DNA of 64,000 bases from Lentzea jiangxiensis (GCF_900104175.1 NZ_FNIX01000018.1:1-64000), one strand, 5' to 3'; positions 48,683 through 57,957 are shown, counted from the first letter of the stretch. Made by a program: numbers and translations. Notes: generated by a model from the sequence alone, not told the origin.

Positions 48683-49675
48683 GTGACCACGGACGAGGCC
48701 GGCACCCTGACCGGCCACGACGCCGCGTTGAGCCGGTTGAGGACCCAGAAGGCGAAGATCCGGTACGCGCTCGAGCACCTGCCGCGCGGCTGCTCGGTCG
48801 AGGACGTCCGCCTCTGGCTCAACAGGCAGGGCCAGACGGTCCCGAGCAGGCCGTACGCCACTCCGATCGTGAACGAGTGGCGCGCCCGCAACGGCGTCGA
48901 AGACACGAGCGGTCACGTCCCGCTGACGCCCGAGCTGATCGCGGAGCTCGACAGGACCGAACGCCGCTCCCCCGCCGATGCCGCGCCGGAGCCCGAACCG
49001 GTGGCGGCCGAGACCGCCGGGGCCAAGGGCTTCTACGCGGTCGCGCTGCTGAGCATCGGCGTCAGCGTCGACACCTCGTGGCGGTTCTTCGAGCAGCGGC
49101 TGGGCATCACCGACGTCGTGGAACGGGTCGTCCTGTTCTCCGTGATGGAGGCCGCGCTCGTGGCCTGCGGCTGGGCGATGCGCGCGGGAGTGCGCCAGAA
49201 CGGCCGTCCCGGCCCCGCGCGGCTCGTGGCGTGGGCGCTGACGGCGTTCGCCGCGTTCGCCGCCTTCAGCCTGTCCGGGCCGGTCGCCGGTGCCGCCCGC
49301 GTCCTGCTCGGCCCGGTGCTGGGTCTGGTGATGCTGCACCTGGCGCTCGGCATCGAGATCCGGGCCGCACGCCGGCGCGCCACGACGTGGGCGCGCGTCG
49401 GCCGAGAGCTGCGCGAACGTCTGCTGTCGGTGCTGAACCTCGGCGACGACGGCCGGGACGCCCTGGCGCGGACGAGGGACAAGGCGGCGCTGAGGGCCGC
49501 GAGGCTCGCCGTCGCCAGCCGGTGGACGCCGCGGCGCAAGGCACGCCTGCGCAAGGCACTGCACGCCTCGCACGTCGCGCACGACCCCGTGCAACGCGAC
49601 CGGATGCTGCGCGAGCTGGGTGTGCTGCAGCACGCCGAGGAACTTGCCCGGACCCGTCAGCCGTCGCCGTGGTGA
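48683..49675 (+). CDS. Uncharacterised four-span membrane protein
   Basis: 330 residues from GTG 48683 (GGAG seven bases upstream). The N-terminal 75 residues (RTQKAKIRYALEHLPRGCSVEDVRLWL, PIVNEWRARNG) look like a helix-rich DNA- or protein-binding region. Four hydrophobic segments lie at roughly 115-240 (GFYAVALLSIGVSVDTSWRFF, VLFSVMEAALVACGWAM, LVAWALTAFAAFAAFSLSG, LLGPVLGLVMLHLALGI). A basic cytoplasmic tail follows. It slightly resembles spread/DUF2637-type proteins of actinomycete plasmids, but no conjugation genes adjoin. The function is unknown. It is coupled to the next gene by GTGA. Confidence 0.75.
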   Translation: MTTDEAGTLTGHDAALSRLRTQKAKIRYALEHLPRGCSVEDVRLWLNRQGQTVPSRPYATPIVNEWRARNGVEDTSGHVPLTPELIAELDRTERRSPADAAPEPEPVAAETAGAKGFYAVALLSIGVSVDTSWRFFEQRLGITDVVERVVLFSVMEAALVACGWAMRAGVRQNGRPGPARLVAWALTAFAAFAAFSLSGPVAGAARVLLGPVLGLVMLHLALGIEIRAARRRATTWARVGRELRERLLSVLNLGDDGRDALARTRDKAALRAARLAVASRWTPRRKARLRKALHASHVAHDPVQRDRMLRELGVLQHAEELARTRQPSPW

Positions 49676-50196
49676 CCCCGTTCCTGACCTCCGACACCTC
49701 GCTCGCCGGCGAGCTGGCGGCGCTGGTCAACCGCGTGTACGCCGAGGCGGAGAAGGGGATCTGGCTCCAGGGCGGCGCCCGGACCACCGAGGCCGAGGTG
49801 GCGGGCCTCATCGCCGCCGGCGAGATCGCCGTGGCCCGGTCGGACGGCCGCGTCGTCGGCTCGGTGCGCGTCCACCGGCTCGAGGACGGCGCGGGCGAGT
49901 TCGGGATGCTGGTGGCCGCGCCGGAGGAGCGCGGCACGGGCATCGGCACGGACCTGGTGTCGTTCGCCGAGGACTGGGCCCGGTCGGCCGGCGCCCGCGA
50001 GATGCAGCTGGAGCTGCTGGTCCCGCAGGAGTGGAACCATCCGGTCAAGGAGTTCCTGCGGCGCTGGTACACGCGCATCGGTTATCGCCACGTGCGCACG
50101 GACGACCTCGAAAGCGCCTATCCGCACCTGGTGCCGCACCTGGCCTGCCCGTGCGACTTCCTCGTCTTCCGCAAGACGCTCGATCCCAATGAGTGA
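49672..50196 (+). CDS. GNAT-family N-acetyltransferase
   Basis: 174 residues from GTG 49672. The acetyl-CoA loop is APEERGTGIGTDLVSFAEDWA. FGMLVAAPEE and MQLELLVPQEWNHPVKEFLRRWYTRIGYRHV complete the fold. The substrate is unknown. The four-base overlap implies co-translation with the membrane protein. Confidence 0.88.
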   Translation: MTPFLTSDTSLAGELAALVNRVYAEAEKGIWLQGGARTTEAEVAGLIAAGEIAVARSDGRVVGSVRVHRLEDGAGEFGMLVAAPEERGTGIGTDLVSFAEDWARSAGAREMQLELLVPQEWNHPVKEFLRRWYTRIGYRHVRTDDLESAYPHLVPHLACPCDFLVFRKTLDPNE

Positions 50197-50268
50197 ACGC
50201 TCAACCGGTTCGTTCGCGGCGCCGGGTACCGTCCCGCTCCTAAACCGAGCTCTTGAGGGGGACGACCC

Positions 50269-51402
50269 GTGCGCCGTCTGCGTGGCACCGCCGTTGCCGC
50301 GATCGCGTTGACCCTGGTGGTCAGCGCCTGTGCGAAGGACTCCGGTCAGAACAGCACGAACAACGCCGGTTCCGCCGGCGGCTGCGAGTTCTCGACGCCA
50401 CCCACCGCGCCCGCCACGTCGAGCACCACGGCCGCCGCGGGCGACCGGGTCGACGGCAGCGCGCTGAAGATCGGCCTGGCCTACGACATCGGTGGCCGCG
50501 GCGACGCGTCGTTCAACGACCTCGCCGCCGCCGGGTTCGACAAGGCCATCGCGGACATGGGTGTGAAGAAGGAGAACACCCGCGAACTGTCCGCCGCGCC
50601 CAACGAGGACGAGTCCGCGAAGCAGACCCGGCTGCGCCAGCTGGCGTCCGAGGGCTTCAACCCCATCGTCGGGGTCGGTTTCGCGTACACGGAGTCGCTG
50701 AAGGTCGTCGCGCCGGAGTTCCCGAACGTCAAGTTCGGCCTCGTCGACTCGGCCGTCGAGGGCGCGGCGAACGTCACGCCGCTGGTGTTCGCCGAGCAGG
50801 AGGGCGCGTTCCTCGCGGGCGTCGTCGCCGCGTACCAGAGCAAGAAGTGCCACGTGGGCTTTGTTGGCGGCGTGGACATCCCGCTGATCCAGAAGTTCGA
50901 GGCGGGCTACAACCAGGGAGCGCGCACCGCCGCGCCGAAGGTCCAGATCGACAAGAAGTACATCACCCCGGCCGGTGACTTCACGGGCTTCCAGGACCCG
51001 CCCAAGGGCCAGGAGGCCGCCAAGGGCCTGATCGACAAGGGCGCCGACGTCGTCTACCCGGCCGCGGGCGCGTCCGGCATCGGCGTGTTCGCCGCGGTGA
51101 AGCAGGCGGGCGTGCTGGCGATCGGCTGCGACGCCGACCAGTACAACCAGCCGGCGCTCGCCGCCAACCGCGACGTGATCGTGGCGTCGAGCCTCAAGCG
51201 CGTGGACGTGGCCGTGTACGACTTCTTCCACGCCGCCGCGAAGAACGACGTCGCGTCCCTGCCCGAGGTGTTCGACCTCAAGTCGAACGGCGTCGGGTAC
51301 GCGACCTCCGGCGGGAAGGTCGACGCGAAGCTGCAGGGCATCCTCGAGGGCTACAAGGCCCAGATCATCGAGGGCAAGATCAAGGTCGCCGACAAGGTCT
51401 AG
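50269..51402 (+). CDS. BMP-family (PnrA/Med-like) substrate-binding lipoprotein
   Basis: 377 residues from GTG 50269. A signal sequence with lipobox VVSAC (Cys at about 21) is followed by a Thr/Ser-rich linker to residue 60. The BMP domain has KIGLAYDIGGRGDASFNDLAAAGFDKA, IVGVGFAYTESLKVVAPEFPN, GAFLAGVVAAYQSKK and VGFVGGVDIPLIQKFEAGYNQGA. These lipoproteins bind purine nucleosides for ABC importers. No ABC permease or ATPase genes are adjacent, so this is an orphan in the window. Confidence 0.94.
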   Translation: MRRLRGTAVAAIALTLVVSACAKDSGQNSTNNAGSAGGCEFSTPPTAPATSSTTAAAGDRVDGSALKIGLAYDIGGRGDASFNDLAAAGFDKAIADMGVKKENTRELSAAPNEDESAKQTRLRQLASEGFNPIVGVGFAYTESLKVVAPEFPNVKFGLVDSAVEGAANVTPLVFAEQEGAFLAGVVAAYQSKKCHVGFVGGVDIPLIQKFEAGYNQGARTAAPKVQIDKKYITPAGDFTGFQDPPKGQEAAKGLIDKGADVVYPAAGASGIGVFAAVKQAGVLAIGCDADQYNQPALAANRDVIVASSLKRVDVAVYDFFHAAAKNDVASLPEVFDLKSNGVGYATSGGKVDAKLQGILEGYKAQIIEGKIKVADKV

Positions 51403-51651
51403 CCGCGGTACCCGGTGCCGGGCACGCGCCGCCGATGTCCACCACAGAGGTGGGTCTCGGGGCGCGTACCCGGTGACCGGGGACGAGCAGGCAGTCCGGT
51501 GTCCGCGAGCGACCTTCCCATGATCGCGACCCTCTCCCCCGCCGGCTCCGGCACGTTGACGCGTTCGTCGAGGAACGGCTCGGCGGCGTGAGGGTGGAGA
51601 TCCGGCCGGCCCCGCCGCGGGCCGAGGTGGGCAAGGTGCCCGAGGCCGGGA

Positions 51652-52080
51652 TCAGGCGGCAGCCCGGCTCGGCACCCGGTTCGCCGACGGGATGACCAGC
51701 ACCGCCGACAGCACGGCGCCCAGGCTGAGCAGCACCGCGTTGAGCACCTGGTCGCGCGGCTCGTACATGTGCAGCATCCGCAGGTGGTAGACGAGGTGCA
51801 GCACGTTGAAGGTCAGCAGGACCGCACCGGCCAGGCGCACCAGGGCCTGGTTGCGCACCTGTGCCAGAGCGACCAGGCTCATCACCGCGAACGCGAGGTA
51901 GACGGCGCCGACGTCCGCTGCCAGGTGCTCGTTGTAGGGGCCGAGTTGCGGCAGCCACCGCAGGCCGAGGCCCGGGAAGTTCGCGTACCAGGCCGCGGGG
52001 AAGAAGTACGCGTAGACGCCGACGTACGCCGACGTCAGCCCGATGAAGGTCAGGGTGATGCGGTCCAGGAGCGGTTTCAT
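51652..52080 (-). CDS. Small four-span membrane protein
   Basis: 142 residues from ATG 52080. Four hydrophobic segments are visible (LTFIGLTSAYVGVYAYFFP, VGAVYLAFAVMSLVALAQV, GAVLLTFNVLHLVYHLRML, AVLLSLGAVLSAVLVIP), with HLVYHLRMLHM and an N-terminal FPAAWYANFPG loop. It resembles small actinobacterial membrane proteins found beside TetR regulators. The function is unknown. It is divergent from a TetR gene across 101 bases, so it is the likely target. Confidence 0.82.
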   Translation of the reverse strand: MKPLLDRITLTFIGLTSAYVGVYAYFFPAAWYANFPGLGLRWLPQLGPYNEHLAADVGAVYLAFAVMSLVALAQVRNQALVRLAGAVLLTFNVLHLVYHLRMLHMYEPRDQVLNAVLLSLGAVLSAVLVIPSANRVPSRAAA

Positions 52081-52181
52081 GGTGATGGAGCGAGACAGCC
52101 CGTCGCTTTGTGACAGTCCGGACGGCAGTAACGGCGTGTGCCGCTGCCACGGCCGCACGGCGCGCCGGTAGCGTTCGGTTC

Positions 52182-52787
52182 GTGGAACCAGTCCCGCTGC
52201 CGTGGGGCCGCCCGGTGCAGGAACGGGCGGACGCCGCGCGCAACCGCGCCCACCTGATCGGCGTCGCCCGTCAGATGGTGGCCGAACTGGGCGCGGACAG
52301 GGTCACGATGGACGGTCTCGCCGACCGCGCCGGACTCGGCAAGGGCACCGTGTTCCGCCGCTTCGGCACGCGGGCGGGCATCTTCCTCGCGTTGCTCGAC
52401 GAGGAGGAGACGCTCTTCCAGCAGCAGGTCATGAGCGGGCCGCCGCCTCTCGGTCCCGGTGCGCCGGCGGTGGAGCGGCTGGTCGCGTTCGGCCGGGCGC
52501 GGCTCGAGTTCCTCGTCGAGCACACGGTCCTCGCCCGGGCCGCCTTGGACCCCGGCCAGCCCGTTCCCGCCGGCGACAGCCCCTCGCTCTTCCACGTGCA
52601 CATGCTGCTCGGCGAGGCGTGTCCGGACGAGGCCGCGAGCGGCACGCTGGCGTTGCAGCTCGTCGCGGCTCTCGAAGGGCCGGTCCTGCTGTACCTGCGG
52701 GCACCGGAGGACGCGCCCGACCCTCAGACCGTGGTCGCCGACCTCGCCGCGAGCTGGCAGGTCCTGGTCGAGCGCGTCTGCGACTGA
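52182..52787 (+). CDS. TetR-family transcriptional regulator
   Basis: 201 residues from GTG 52182. The HTH is NRAHLIGVARQMVAELGADRVTMDGLADRAGLGKGTVFRRFGTRAGIFLALL. The C-terminal domain has VERLVAFGRARLEFLVEHTVLARAALD, as in regulators of small membrane or efflux proteins. It is divergent from the four-span membrane protein and probably represses it. Confidence 0.92.
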   Translation: MEPVPLPWGRPVQERADAARNRAHLIGVARQMVAELGADRVTMDGLADRAGLGKGTVFRRFGTRAGIFLALLDEEETLFQQQVMSGPPPLGPGAPAVERLVAFGRARLEFLVEHTVLARAALDPGQPVPAGDSPSLFHVHMLLGEACPDEAASGTLALQLVAALEGPVLLYLRAPEDAPDPQTVVADLAASWQVLVERVCD

Positions 52788-52813
52788 TCCTCAGCTCGGT
52801 GAAGCGGGAGCTC

Positions 52814-53968
52814 TCAACGCGCAAGGCTCAACGCGGTCCGGCACACCTCCACAGGATCGCGAACATCAGCCACCGTCGCCGCCGCTCGCTGCGCCGCTGC
52901 CGCGAAGGCGGGATCGCCGAGCACCCGCGCGACGGCGTCCCGCAGAGCCTCGACGCTCGCCGGCCGGACGACCACCCCGCTCCCCTGCCGCGCGACCCGG
53001 TTCGCCATCTCCCACTGGTCGCCGCCGCCGGGCACCACCACGACGGGCACCGCGGCCCGCAGCGCCTTGACGAGCATCCCGTGCCCGCCCCCGCACACCA
53101 GGACCGACGACTGGCGCAGCAACCGCTCCTGGTCGCCCGGCCCGGACCTCACCCAGCCCGGCAGGTCCGGCGCGGGCGCGAACGTCGAGACCACCGCCCT
53201 GAGGTTCCTGCCCCGCAACGCTTCCACGGCCATCTCGGCCATGCTCCGCGCACCGGTCCACGCCGTCGACGGCGCGATCATCACCAGCGGTTCGTCACCG
53301 GGCGGCGGAGACAGCGTGCCGCGACCGGCCTCCCACAGCAGCGGCCCGACGACGTGCGCGTCGGCTGGCCAGTCCGGGCGTGGCACCTCCATCGCGGGCA
53401 ACGTCGCGATCAGCCGCACGATCGGACCGGGTTCACCGGCACCGAGCCCGATCCTGCTCCGCACCTCGGCGCGCTGCCGTTCTCCCCGGCGCACCGAGCG
53501 GGCCGTCAACGCCCGCAGCACCTTGTCGCGCAGCCGGCCGCGCACACCGGTTCCGGGGGCGAGCCCGCTGCCCATCGGCGGCAGCCACCTGGACGGCTCG
53601 TAGAGCGGGTGCGGCGACAGCTGCGCCCACGGCACCCCGGCGAGTTCGGCGGCCATGCCCGCACCGAGCGCGAGGACGTCGCACACCACCAGGTCCGGCC
53701 GCAGTGCCCCGAACCGCGGCGCCAGCGCCGTCGCCAGGACCCCGGCCTGCTCGTGCAGCGCGAGCCCGAGGTCCGGCACGTCCCCGAGGTCCGCGAGCGA
53801 CAACCCGGCCACCCGCGAGGCGGTGATCCCCTCGGCCCGCGCCGCCTCGACCCACCGGCCGCCGGTCAGCAGCACCGGGGTGTCGCCCGCCGCCAGGAAC
53901 CGCAGGCACAACGCGATGGCGGGCACCACATGACCGGGATCGCCCCCGGAGACGACGACTACGCGCAC
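52814..53968 (-). CDS. GT-B glycosyltransferase (MGT/UGT-like)
   Basis: 384 residues from GTG 53968. It opens with VVVVSGGDPGHVVPAIALCLRFLAAGD. The donor-binding region is SSVLVCGGGHGMLVKALRAAVPVVVVPGGGDQWEMANR. This is the UGT-like GT1 pattern, although the usual HGG reads CGGGHG. The acceptor is unknown. It lies next to a methyltransferase in the opposite direction and may modify a lipid or natural product. Confidence 0.88.
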   Translation of the reverse strand: MRVVVVSGGDPGHVVPAIALCLRFLAAGDTPVLLTGGRWVEAARAEGITASRVAGLSLADLGDVPDLGLALHEQAGVLATALAPRFGALRPDLVVCDVLALGAGMAAELAGVPWAQLSPHPLYEPSRWLPPMGSGLAPGTGVRGRLRDKVLRALTARSVRRGERQRAEVRSRIGLGAGEPGPIVRLIATLPAMEVPRPDWPADAHVVGPLLWEAGRGTLSPPPGDEPLVMIAPSTAWTGARSMAEMAVEALRGRNLRAVVSTFAPAPDLPGWVRSGPGDQERLLRQSSVLVCGGGHGMLVKALRAAVPVVVVPGGGDQWEMANRVARQGSGVVVRPASVEALRDAVARVLGDPAFAAAAQRAAATVADVRDPVEVCRTALSLAR

Positions 53969-54047
53969 ACGGGCCAGACATAGTGCAGGTGCACCGGCCT
54001 GTCCAGACGACTGGCCGCCGCCGTGCCGATCGTGTTCGCTGGGAGGC

Positions 54048-54701
54048 ATGGACCGGCCCCGCTGGCAGGAGTACTGGAACCGCAAGTCGGAGACGTACGA
54101 CCGGGAGATGGGCGTGCTGGACCGCCGCGTCTTCGGCGACTCCCGCCGCTGGGCGTGCTCCCGGGCGACCGGCGAGGTGCTGGAGGTCGCCGTCGGCACC
54201 GGCCTGAACCTGCCGCACTACCCCGCCGGCGTCACGCTCACCGGCTTGGACCTCAGCGACCGCATGCTCGACCTGGCCCGCGCCCGCGCCGCCGGGCTCG
54301 GCCGTCCGGTGACGCTGCGCCAGGGCACCGCCCACGCCCTGCCGTTCGCCGACTCCTCGTTCGACACCGTGGTCTGCACGCTGGGCCTGTGCGCGATCCC
54401 GGACCACGAGACCGCCGTGGGCGAGATGGTCCGCGTGCTGCGGCCCGGCGGACCGCTGATCCTGCTCGACCACGTGGCCGCCACCTCGCGGTTCGTCCGC
54501 GGTGTGCAGTGGCTGCTCGAGCGGATCACCGTTCCGATGGCCGGTGAGCACTTCCTGCGCCGGCCGTTGCACCTCGTGCAGGCGCACGGTCTCGTTGTCG
54601 AGCAACGGCAGCGGTTCAAGCTGGGCGTGGTGGAGCGGCTGGTCGCGCGCAAGCCGGTCAGCAGCAGTGGTGACCCCGCCACGCCTCGCGACCTTCCCTG
54701 A
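54048..54701 (+). CDS. Class I SAM-dependent methyltransferase (UbiE/Mettl7-like)
   Basis: 217 residues from ATG 54048. SAM-binding motif I is VLEVAVGTGLNLPHYPAG, followed by LTGLDLSDRMLDLARARA, LPFADSSFDTVVCTLGLCAIPD and VRVLRPGGPLILLDH. It begins with WQEYWNRKSETYDREMGV, typical of phospholipid or small-molecule methyltransferases. Its end overlaps the opposing CDF gene by 44 bases. Confidence 0.9.
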   Translation: MDRPRWQEYWNRKSETYDREMGVLDRRVFGDSRRWACSRATGEVLEVAVGTGLNLPHYPAGVTLTGLDLSDRMLDLARARAAGLGRPVTLRQGTAHALPFADSSFDTVVCTLGLCAIPDHETAVGEMVRVLRPGGPLILLDHVAATSRFVRGVQWLLERITVPMAGEHFLRRPLHLVQAHGLVVEQRQRFKLGVVERLVARKPVSSSGDPATPRDLP

Positions 54702-55281
54702 CCGCCACGGCCGCGATCACCAGCGCCGCCACCGGATCCGCCCACCACCAGCCGAACAGGCTGTTGACCACGAGGCCGACGAGCAGCACCGCCGACAGGT
54801 AGGTGCACAGCAGCGTCTGCTTCGAGTCCGCCACCGCGCTGGCCGACCCGAGCTCCCGCCCGGCTTTGCGCTGGGCGTAGGACAGGCCCGGCATCACCAG
54901 CAGCGACACCGCCGCGAGCACGATGCCGACCGTGGAGTGCTCCGGGCGCTCCGCCTGGAGCAACGCCAGGGCGGACTCGACCACCACGTACGCCGCCAGG
55001 GCGAAGAACGACACCGCGATCACCTTGAGCGCGGTACGTTCCCGCCGCTCGGGGTCGCGTCCGGCGAACTGCCACGCCACGGCGGCCGCCGACGCCACCT
55101 CGATCACCGAGTCGAGCCCGAACCCAATCAACGCGGTCGAGTTCGCGGCGGTGCCCGCCGCGAGCGCGATGACCGCCTCGACGACGTTGTAGGTGATCGT
55201 CGCCGCGACCAACAACCGGATCCTGCGCCGCAACGCGGTCCGGCGACCGGTTTGGACGGGCGGGCAGCAGGCGTCACCCAT
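54658..55281 (-). CDS. Cation diffusion facilitator (CDF) family metal exporter
   Basis: 207 residues from ATG 55281. It has six spans, with NSTALIGFGLDSVIEVASAAAVAWQF carrying the helix-II Asp and SASAVADSKQTLLCTYLSAVLLVGLVVNS carrying the helix-V Asp. It is short, without the usual large C-terminal cytoplasmic domain, and ends in His-Cys-Cys; it also starts with GDACC. Both ends may bind soft metals. It overlaps the CmtR gene by eight bases, so cadmium or lead efflux is the likely role. Confidence 0.9.
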   Translation of the reverse strand: MGDACCPPVQTGRRTALRRRIRLLVAATITYNVVEAVIALAAGTAANSTALIGFGLDSVIEVASAAAVAWQFAGRDPERRERTALKVIAVSFFALAAYVVVESALALLQAERPEHSTVGIVLAAVSLLVMPGLSYAQRKAGRELGSASAVADSKQTLLCTYLSAVLLVGLVVNSLFGWWWADPVAALVIAAVAVREGREAWRGHHCC

Positions 55282-55591
55282 CGACGCACTCCGGCTGCGG
55301 CTCGACCGCGAGGACGACGTCGACGAGCTCGCCGATCGCGCGCTTCAGGTGCGGGTCGGCGAGCTCGTAGCGCACCTGACGCCCCTGGTAGGCGGCAACG
55401 ACGAGGCCGCACCCGCGCAGGCACGCCAGGTGGTTGGACACGTTCGACCTGGTCAGCCCCAGCCGTTCGGCGAGCCGGGCCGGGTAGCCGGGACCGTCCA
55501 GCAGGGCGATCAGGATCCGGCAGCGCGTCGGGTCGGCCAGCGCCCGCCCCAGCCGGGCGAGCGCCGCTTCTCGCGTCTCACAGGTCAGCAC
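55274..55591 (-). CDS. cmtR: Cd/Pb-sensing ArsR-family repressor CmtR
   Basis: 105 residues from GTG 55591. It follows Mycobacterium tuberculosis CmtR nearly residue for residue at the start (MLTCE-RE-ALARLGRALADPTRCRI). The metal ligands fall at identical positions: C57 and C61 in SNHLACLRGCGL, and C102 near the C-terminus (PQPECVDG). Cd or Pb binding releases the repressor from DNA. The overlapping CDF exporter is the evident target. Palindromes at 55600-55627 are probable operators. Confidence 0.95.
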   Translation of the reverse strand: MLTCETREAALARLGRALADPTRCRILIALLDGPGYPARLAERLGLTRSNVSNHLACLRGCGLVVAAYQGRQVRYELADPHLKRAIGELVDVVLAVEPQPECVDG

Positions 55592-55599
55592 ACATCAGA

Positions 55600-55627
55600 C
55601 TGTACAGCGAAGGCTGAACAGTTCAGC
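55600..55627 (-). promoter_or_regulatory. Putative CmtR operator(s)
   Basis: Two adjacent perfect palindromes precede the cmtR start: CTGTACAG (55600-55607) and GCTGAACAGTTCAGC (55613-55627, arms of seven with one central base). Both sit where the cmtR promoter must be. Autoregulation by CmtR is the simplest reading. Confidence 0.6.
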
Positions 55628-55739
55628 GCGTGCGGTCCGTCGCGCAGCCGACCAGGAGTGTCAGCAGGACGGCTGCGAGCACGTGGTCACCGCTGAGCGC
55701 GCACACGCACGCCAGTGTGAACCAGATCACAAGCCTCAT
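55623..55739 (-). CDS. Possible 38-residue hydrophobic peptide upstream of cmtR
   Basis: From ATG 55739 a frame encodes MRLVIWFTLACVCALSGDHV and then AAVLLTLLVGCA before a short charged tail, a single membrane-spanning profile. It has no ribosome site; TAACCT eight bases upstream of the ATG could support leaderless translation. Its end overlaps the larger palindrome. Many actinomycete metal operons carry tiny membrane peptides, but this could be chance. Confidence 0.35.
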   Translation of the reverse strand: MRLVIWFTLACVCALSGDHVLAAVLLTLLVGCATDRTR

Positions 55740-55820
55740 GAACCGAGGTTAGGGACCGTACGACGGACTCCGCATCTCATTTGGGCAAGTCTTGAGGTCC
55801 GCTTAGGCAAATGTGGAGGC

Positions 55821-56405
55821 ATGACGATCCGGGAGTTCTGGGACCGGCACGCCGCGGCGTTCGACGACGAGCCGGACCACGGGCTGCGGGACCCGCGGGT
55901 GCGCGACGCCTGGGCCCGGCTGCTCCTGCCGCTGGTCCCCCCGTCCTCCCGCGTCGCGGACCTCGGGTGCGGCACCGGGAGCCTGTCCGTCCTGCTCGCC
56001 GAGGCCGGCCACGAGGTGCACGGCCTCGACCTGTCCGAGCGGATGCTGGACGTCGCGAGGGCCAAGGCGTCGAGCGCGGGCGTCACGATCGGCTTCGTCG
56101 CGGGCGACGCGGCACACCCACCGCACGCCCGGGGATCGTTCGGCGTCGTGCTCGCGCGGCACGTGCTGTGGGCGGTGCCGGACCCGGCCGCGGCACTGGC
56201 CGAGTGGGTGGCCCTGCTCGAGCCGGGCGGCGCGCTCGTGCTGGTCGAGGGACGGTGGTCGACCGGTGCCGGGCTGACCGCCGCCGAGGTCCGCGAACTG
56301 GTCGGCGGTGTGCGCGACGAGGCCGTGGTCACCCCGCTGACCGGTGAGGACCTGTGGGGCGGGCCGATCACGGACGAGCGCTACCTGCTCGTCAGCGCGC
56401 GGTAG
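55821..56405 (+). CDS. Class I SAM-dependent methyltransferase
   Basis: 194 residues from ATG 55821. It has REFWDRHAAAFDDEPDHGLRDPRVRDAW, motif I RVADLGCGTGSLSVLLAEAG, VHGLDLSERMLDVARAKA, then SFGVVLARHVLWAVPDP and ALLEPGGALVLVEGRW. This matches UbiE/BioC-like small methyltransferases. GGAGG is only one base from the ATG. The substrate is unknown; metal or metalloid methylation is conceivable from the adjacent CmtR operon but unsupported. Confidence 0.9.
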   Translation: MTIREFWDRHAAAFDDEPDHGLRDPRVRDAWARLLLPLVPPSSRVADLGCGTGSLSVLLAEAGHEVHGLDLSERMLDVARAKASSAGVTIGFVAGDAAHPPHARGSFGVVLARHVLWAVPDPAAALAEWVALLEPGGALVLVEGRWSTGAGLTAAEVRELVGGVRDEAVVTPLTGEDLWGGPITDERYLLVSAR

Positions 56406-56506
56406 GCGAGGCACGGCGCAGCGGCGTCGCCTTCACGCCGACGCGTCCGGCGTCGGCGGCGCAGGCCCGGCGCGTGCAGTAGGCCGAATTGCTCCGGAAA
56501 GTTCTT

Positions 56507-56518
56507 GCAACGCTTTGC
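56507..56518 (+). promoter_or_regulatory. LacI-family operator-like site upstream of the alpha-amylase
   Basis: GCAACG-CTTTGC, an imperfect dyad (10 of 12 symmetric) centred on CG, within TCTTGCAACGCTTTGCGG, about 60 bases before the amylase start. It resembles the CRE-type operators bound by LacI/MalR regulators of streptomycete amylase genes. Confidence 0.55.
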
Positions 56519-56575
56519 GGAGTGTGCGCCGGGGTGCTACCACGATCAGAGAACCCCCTGCATCAAGGAGACAAC

Positions 56576-57940
56576 GTGGTTTCCTCGGCTTCGCGCACCC
56601 TCCTGGCGGTGCTGCTGATCGTCGGACTGTCCACACCGGTGCAAAGTCTTGCGGCGCCACCGGGCGCCAAGGACGTCACCGTCACCCTGTTCCAATGGCC
56701 GTTCGCCCGAGTGGCGTCGGAGTGCACCAACGTCCTCGGGCCCAAGGGCTACGGCTACGTGGAGGTCTCGCCCGCCACCGAGCACGTCCAGGGTCCGCAG
56801 TGGTGGACCACCTACCAGCCCGTCAGCTACCGGATCGCCGGGCGCCTCGGCGACGAGACCGCCTTCCGGAACATGGTCACGGCCTGCCACAACGCGGGCG
56901 TCAAGGTCATCGCCGACGCGGTGATCAACCACATGAGCGCGGGCTCCGGCACCGGGACGGGCGGTACGGGCTACTCGAAGTACAACTACCCCGGCCTCTA
57001 CAGCGACTGGGACTTCCACTCCTGCCGGTCGCCCATCACCAACTACCAGGACCGCTACAACGTCCAGAACTGCGAGCTCGTCGGTCTGTCCGACCTGGAC
57101 ACCGGCAGCGAGTACGTGCGCGGCGCGATCGCCGGGTACCTCAACCGGTTGATCGGCATGGGCGTCGACGGCTTCCGCGTCGACGCCGCCAAGCACATGC
57201 CGGCGGGCGACCTAGCCGCGATCAAGGGCAAGCTCAGCAACCCGGGCGTCTTCTGGGTCCACGAGGTCATCTACGGCGCGGGCGAGGCGGTGCAGCCCGG
57301 CGAGTACACCGGCTCCGGTGATGTCGACGAGTTCCGCTACGCCTACGACGTGAAACGGATCTTCACCAACGAGAACCTGGCGTACCTGCGGACGTTCGGG
57401 CAGTCGTGGGGCTTCCTGCCCAGCGGCCAGGCGCGGCCGTTCGTGGACAACTGGGACACCGAGCGCAACGGTTCCACGCTGACCTACAAGGACGGTTCCA
57501 CCTACACGCTGGCGAACGTGTTCATGCTGGCGTGGAACTACGGCGCACCGCAGGTGTACTCGGGCTACGAGTTCAGCGACAAGGACGCCGGTCCGCCCGG
57601 CAACTCCGTCTGCTACAGCGGCTGGAAGTGCCAGCACGCCTGGACGCAGATCGCGAACATGGTCGCGTTCCGCAACACCGTCGCGGGCACCGACGTGAAC
57701 AACTGGCAGGACAACGGGTACGACCTGATCGCGTTCGGCCGCGGCACCAAGGGTTTCGCCGCGATCAACCGCGAGACGTTCTCCGTGACGCGCACGTTCC
57801 AGACGGCCCTGCCGGCGGGGACGTACTGCAACGTCCAGGAGAACGGCTGCGTCCGCGTGACCGTCGACTCCTCCGGCCGGTTCACCACCACGCTCGGCGC
57901 CGGCACCGCGCTCGCGTTGCACGTCAACGCACGCGGCTGA
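56576..57940 (+). CDS. Secreted alpha-amylase (GH13)
   Basis: 454 residues from GTG 56576 (AAGGAG upstream). A signal peptide of about 26 residues ([19 protein letters not shown]) precedes the mature start. GH13 regions are present: [17 protein letters not shown] with the nucleophile Asp, FWVHEVIYG with the acid Glu, and FVDNWDTER with the transition-state Asp (Trp replaces the common His, as in streptomycete amylases). The domain C end has [16 protein letters not shown]. There is no starch-binding domain. It hydrolyses starch outside the cell; the upstream site suggests maltose-type induction. Confidence 0.96.
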   Translation: MVSSASRTLLAVLLIVGLSTPVQSLAAPPGAKDVTVTLFQWPFARVASECTNVLGPKGYGYVEVSPATEHVQGPQWWTTYQPVSYRIAGRLGDETAFRNMVTACHNAGVKVIADAVINHMSAGSGTGTGGTGYSKYNYPGLYSDWDFHSCRSPITNYQDRYNVQNCELVGLSDLDTGSEYVRGAIAGYLNRLIGMGVDGFRVDAAKHMPAGDLAAIKGKLSNPGVFWVHEVIYGAGEAVQPGEYTGSGDVDEFRYAYDVKRIFTNENLAYLRTFGQSWGFLPSGQARPFVDNWDTERNGSTLTYKDGSTYTLANVFMLAWNYGAPQVYSGYEFSDKDAGPPGNSVCYSGWKCQHAWTQIANMVAFRNTVAGTDVNNWQDNGYDLIAFGRGTKGFAAINRETFSVTRTFQTALPAGTYCNVQENGCVRVTVDSSGRFTTTLGAGTALALHVNARG

Positions 57941-57957
57941 CCACCACCCGGGAACAC

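Noticed and set aside
51403-51651. Possible gene relic after the BMP lipoprotein
   Set aside because: Short frames exist on both strands but none shows a motif I can name.
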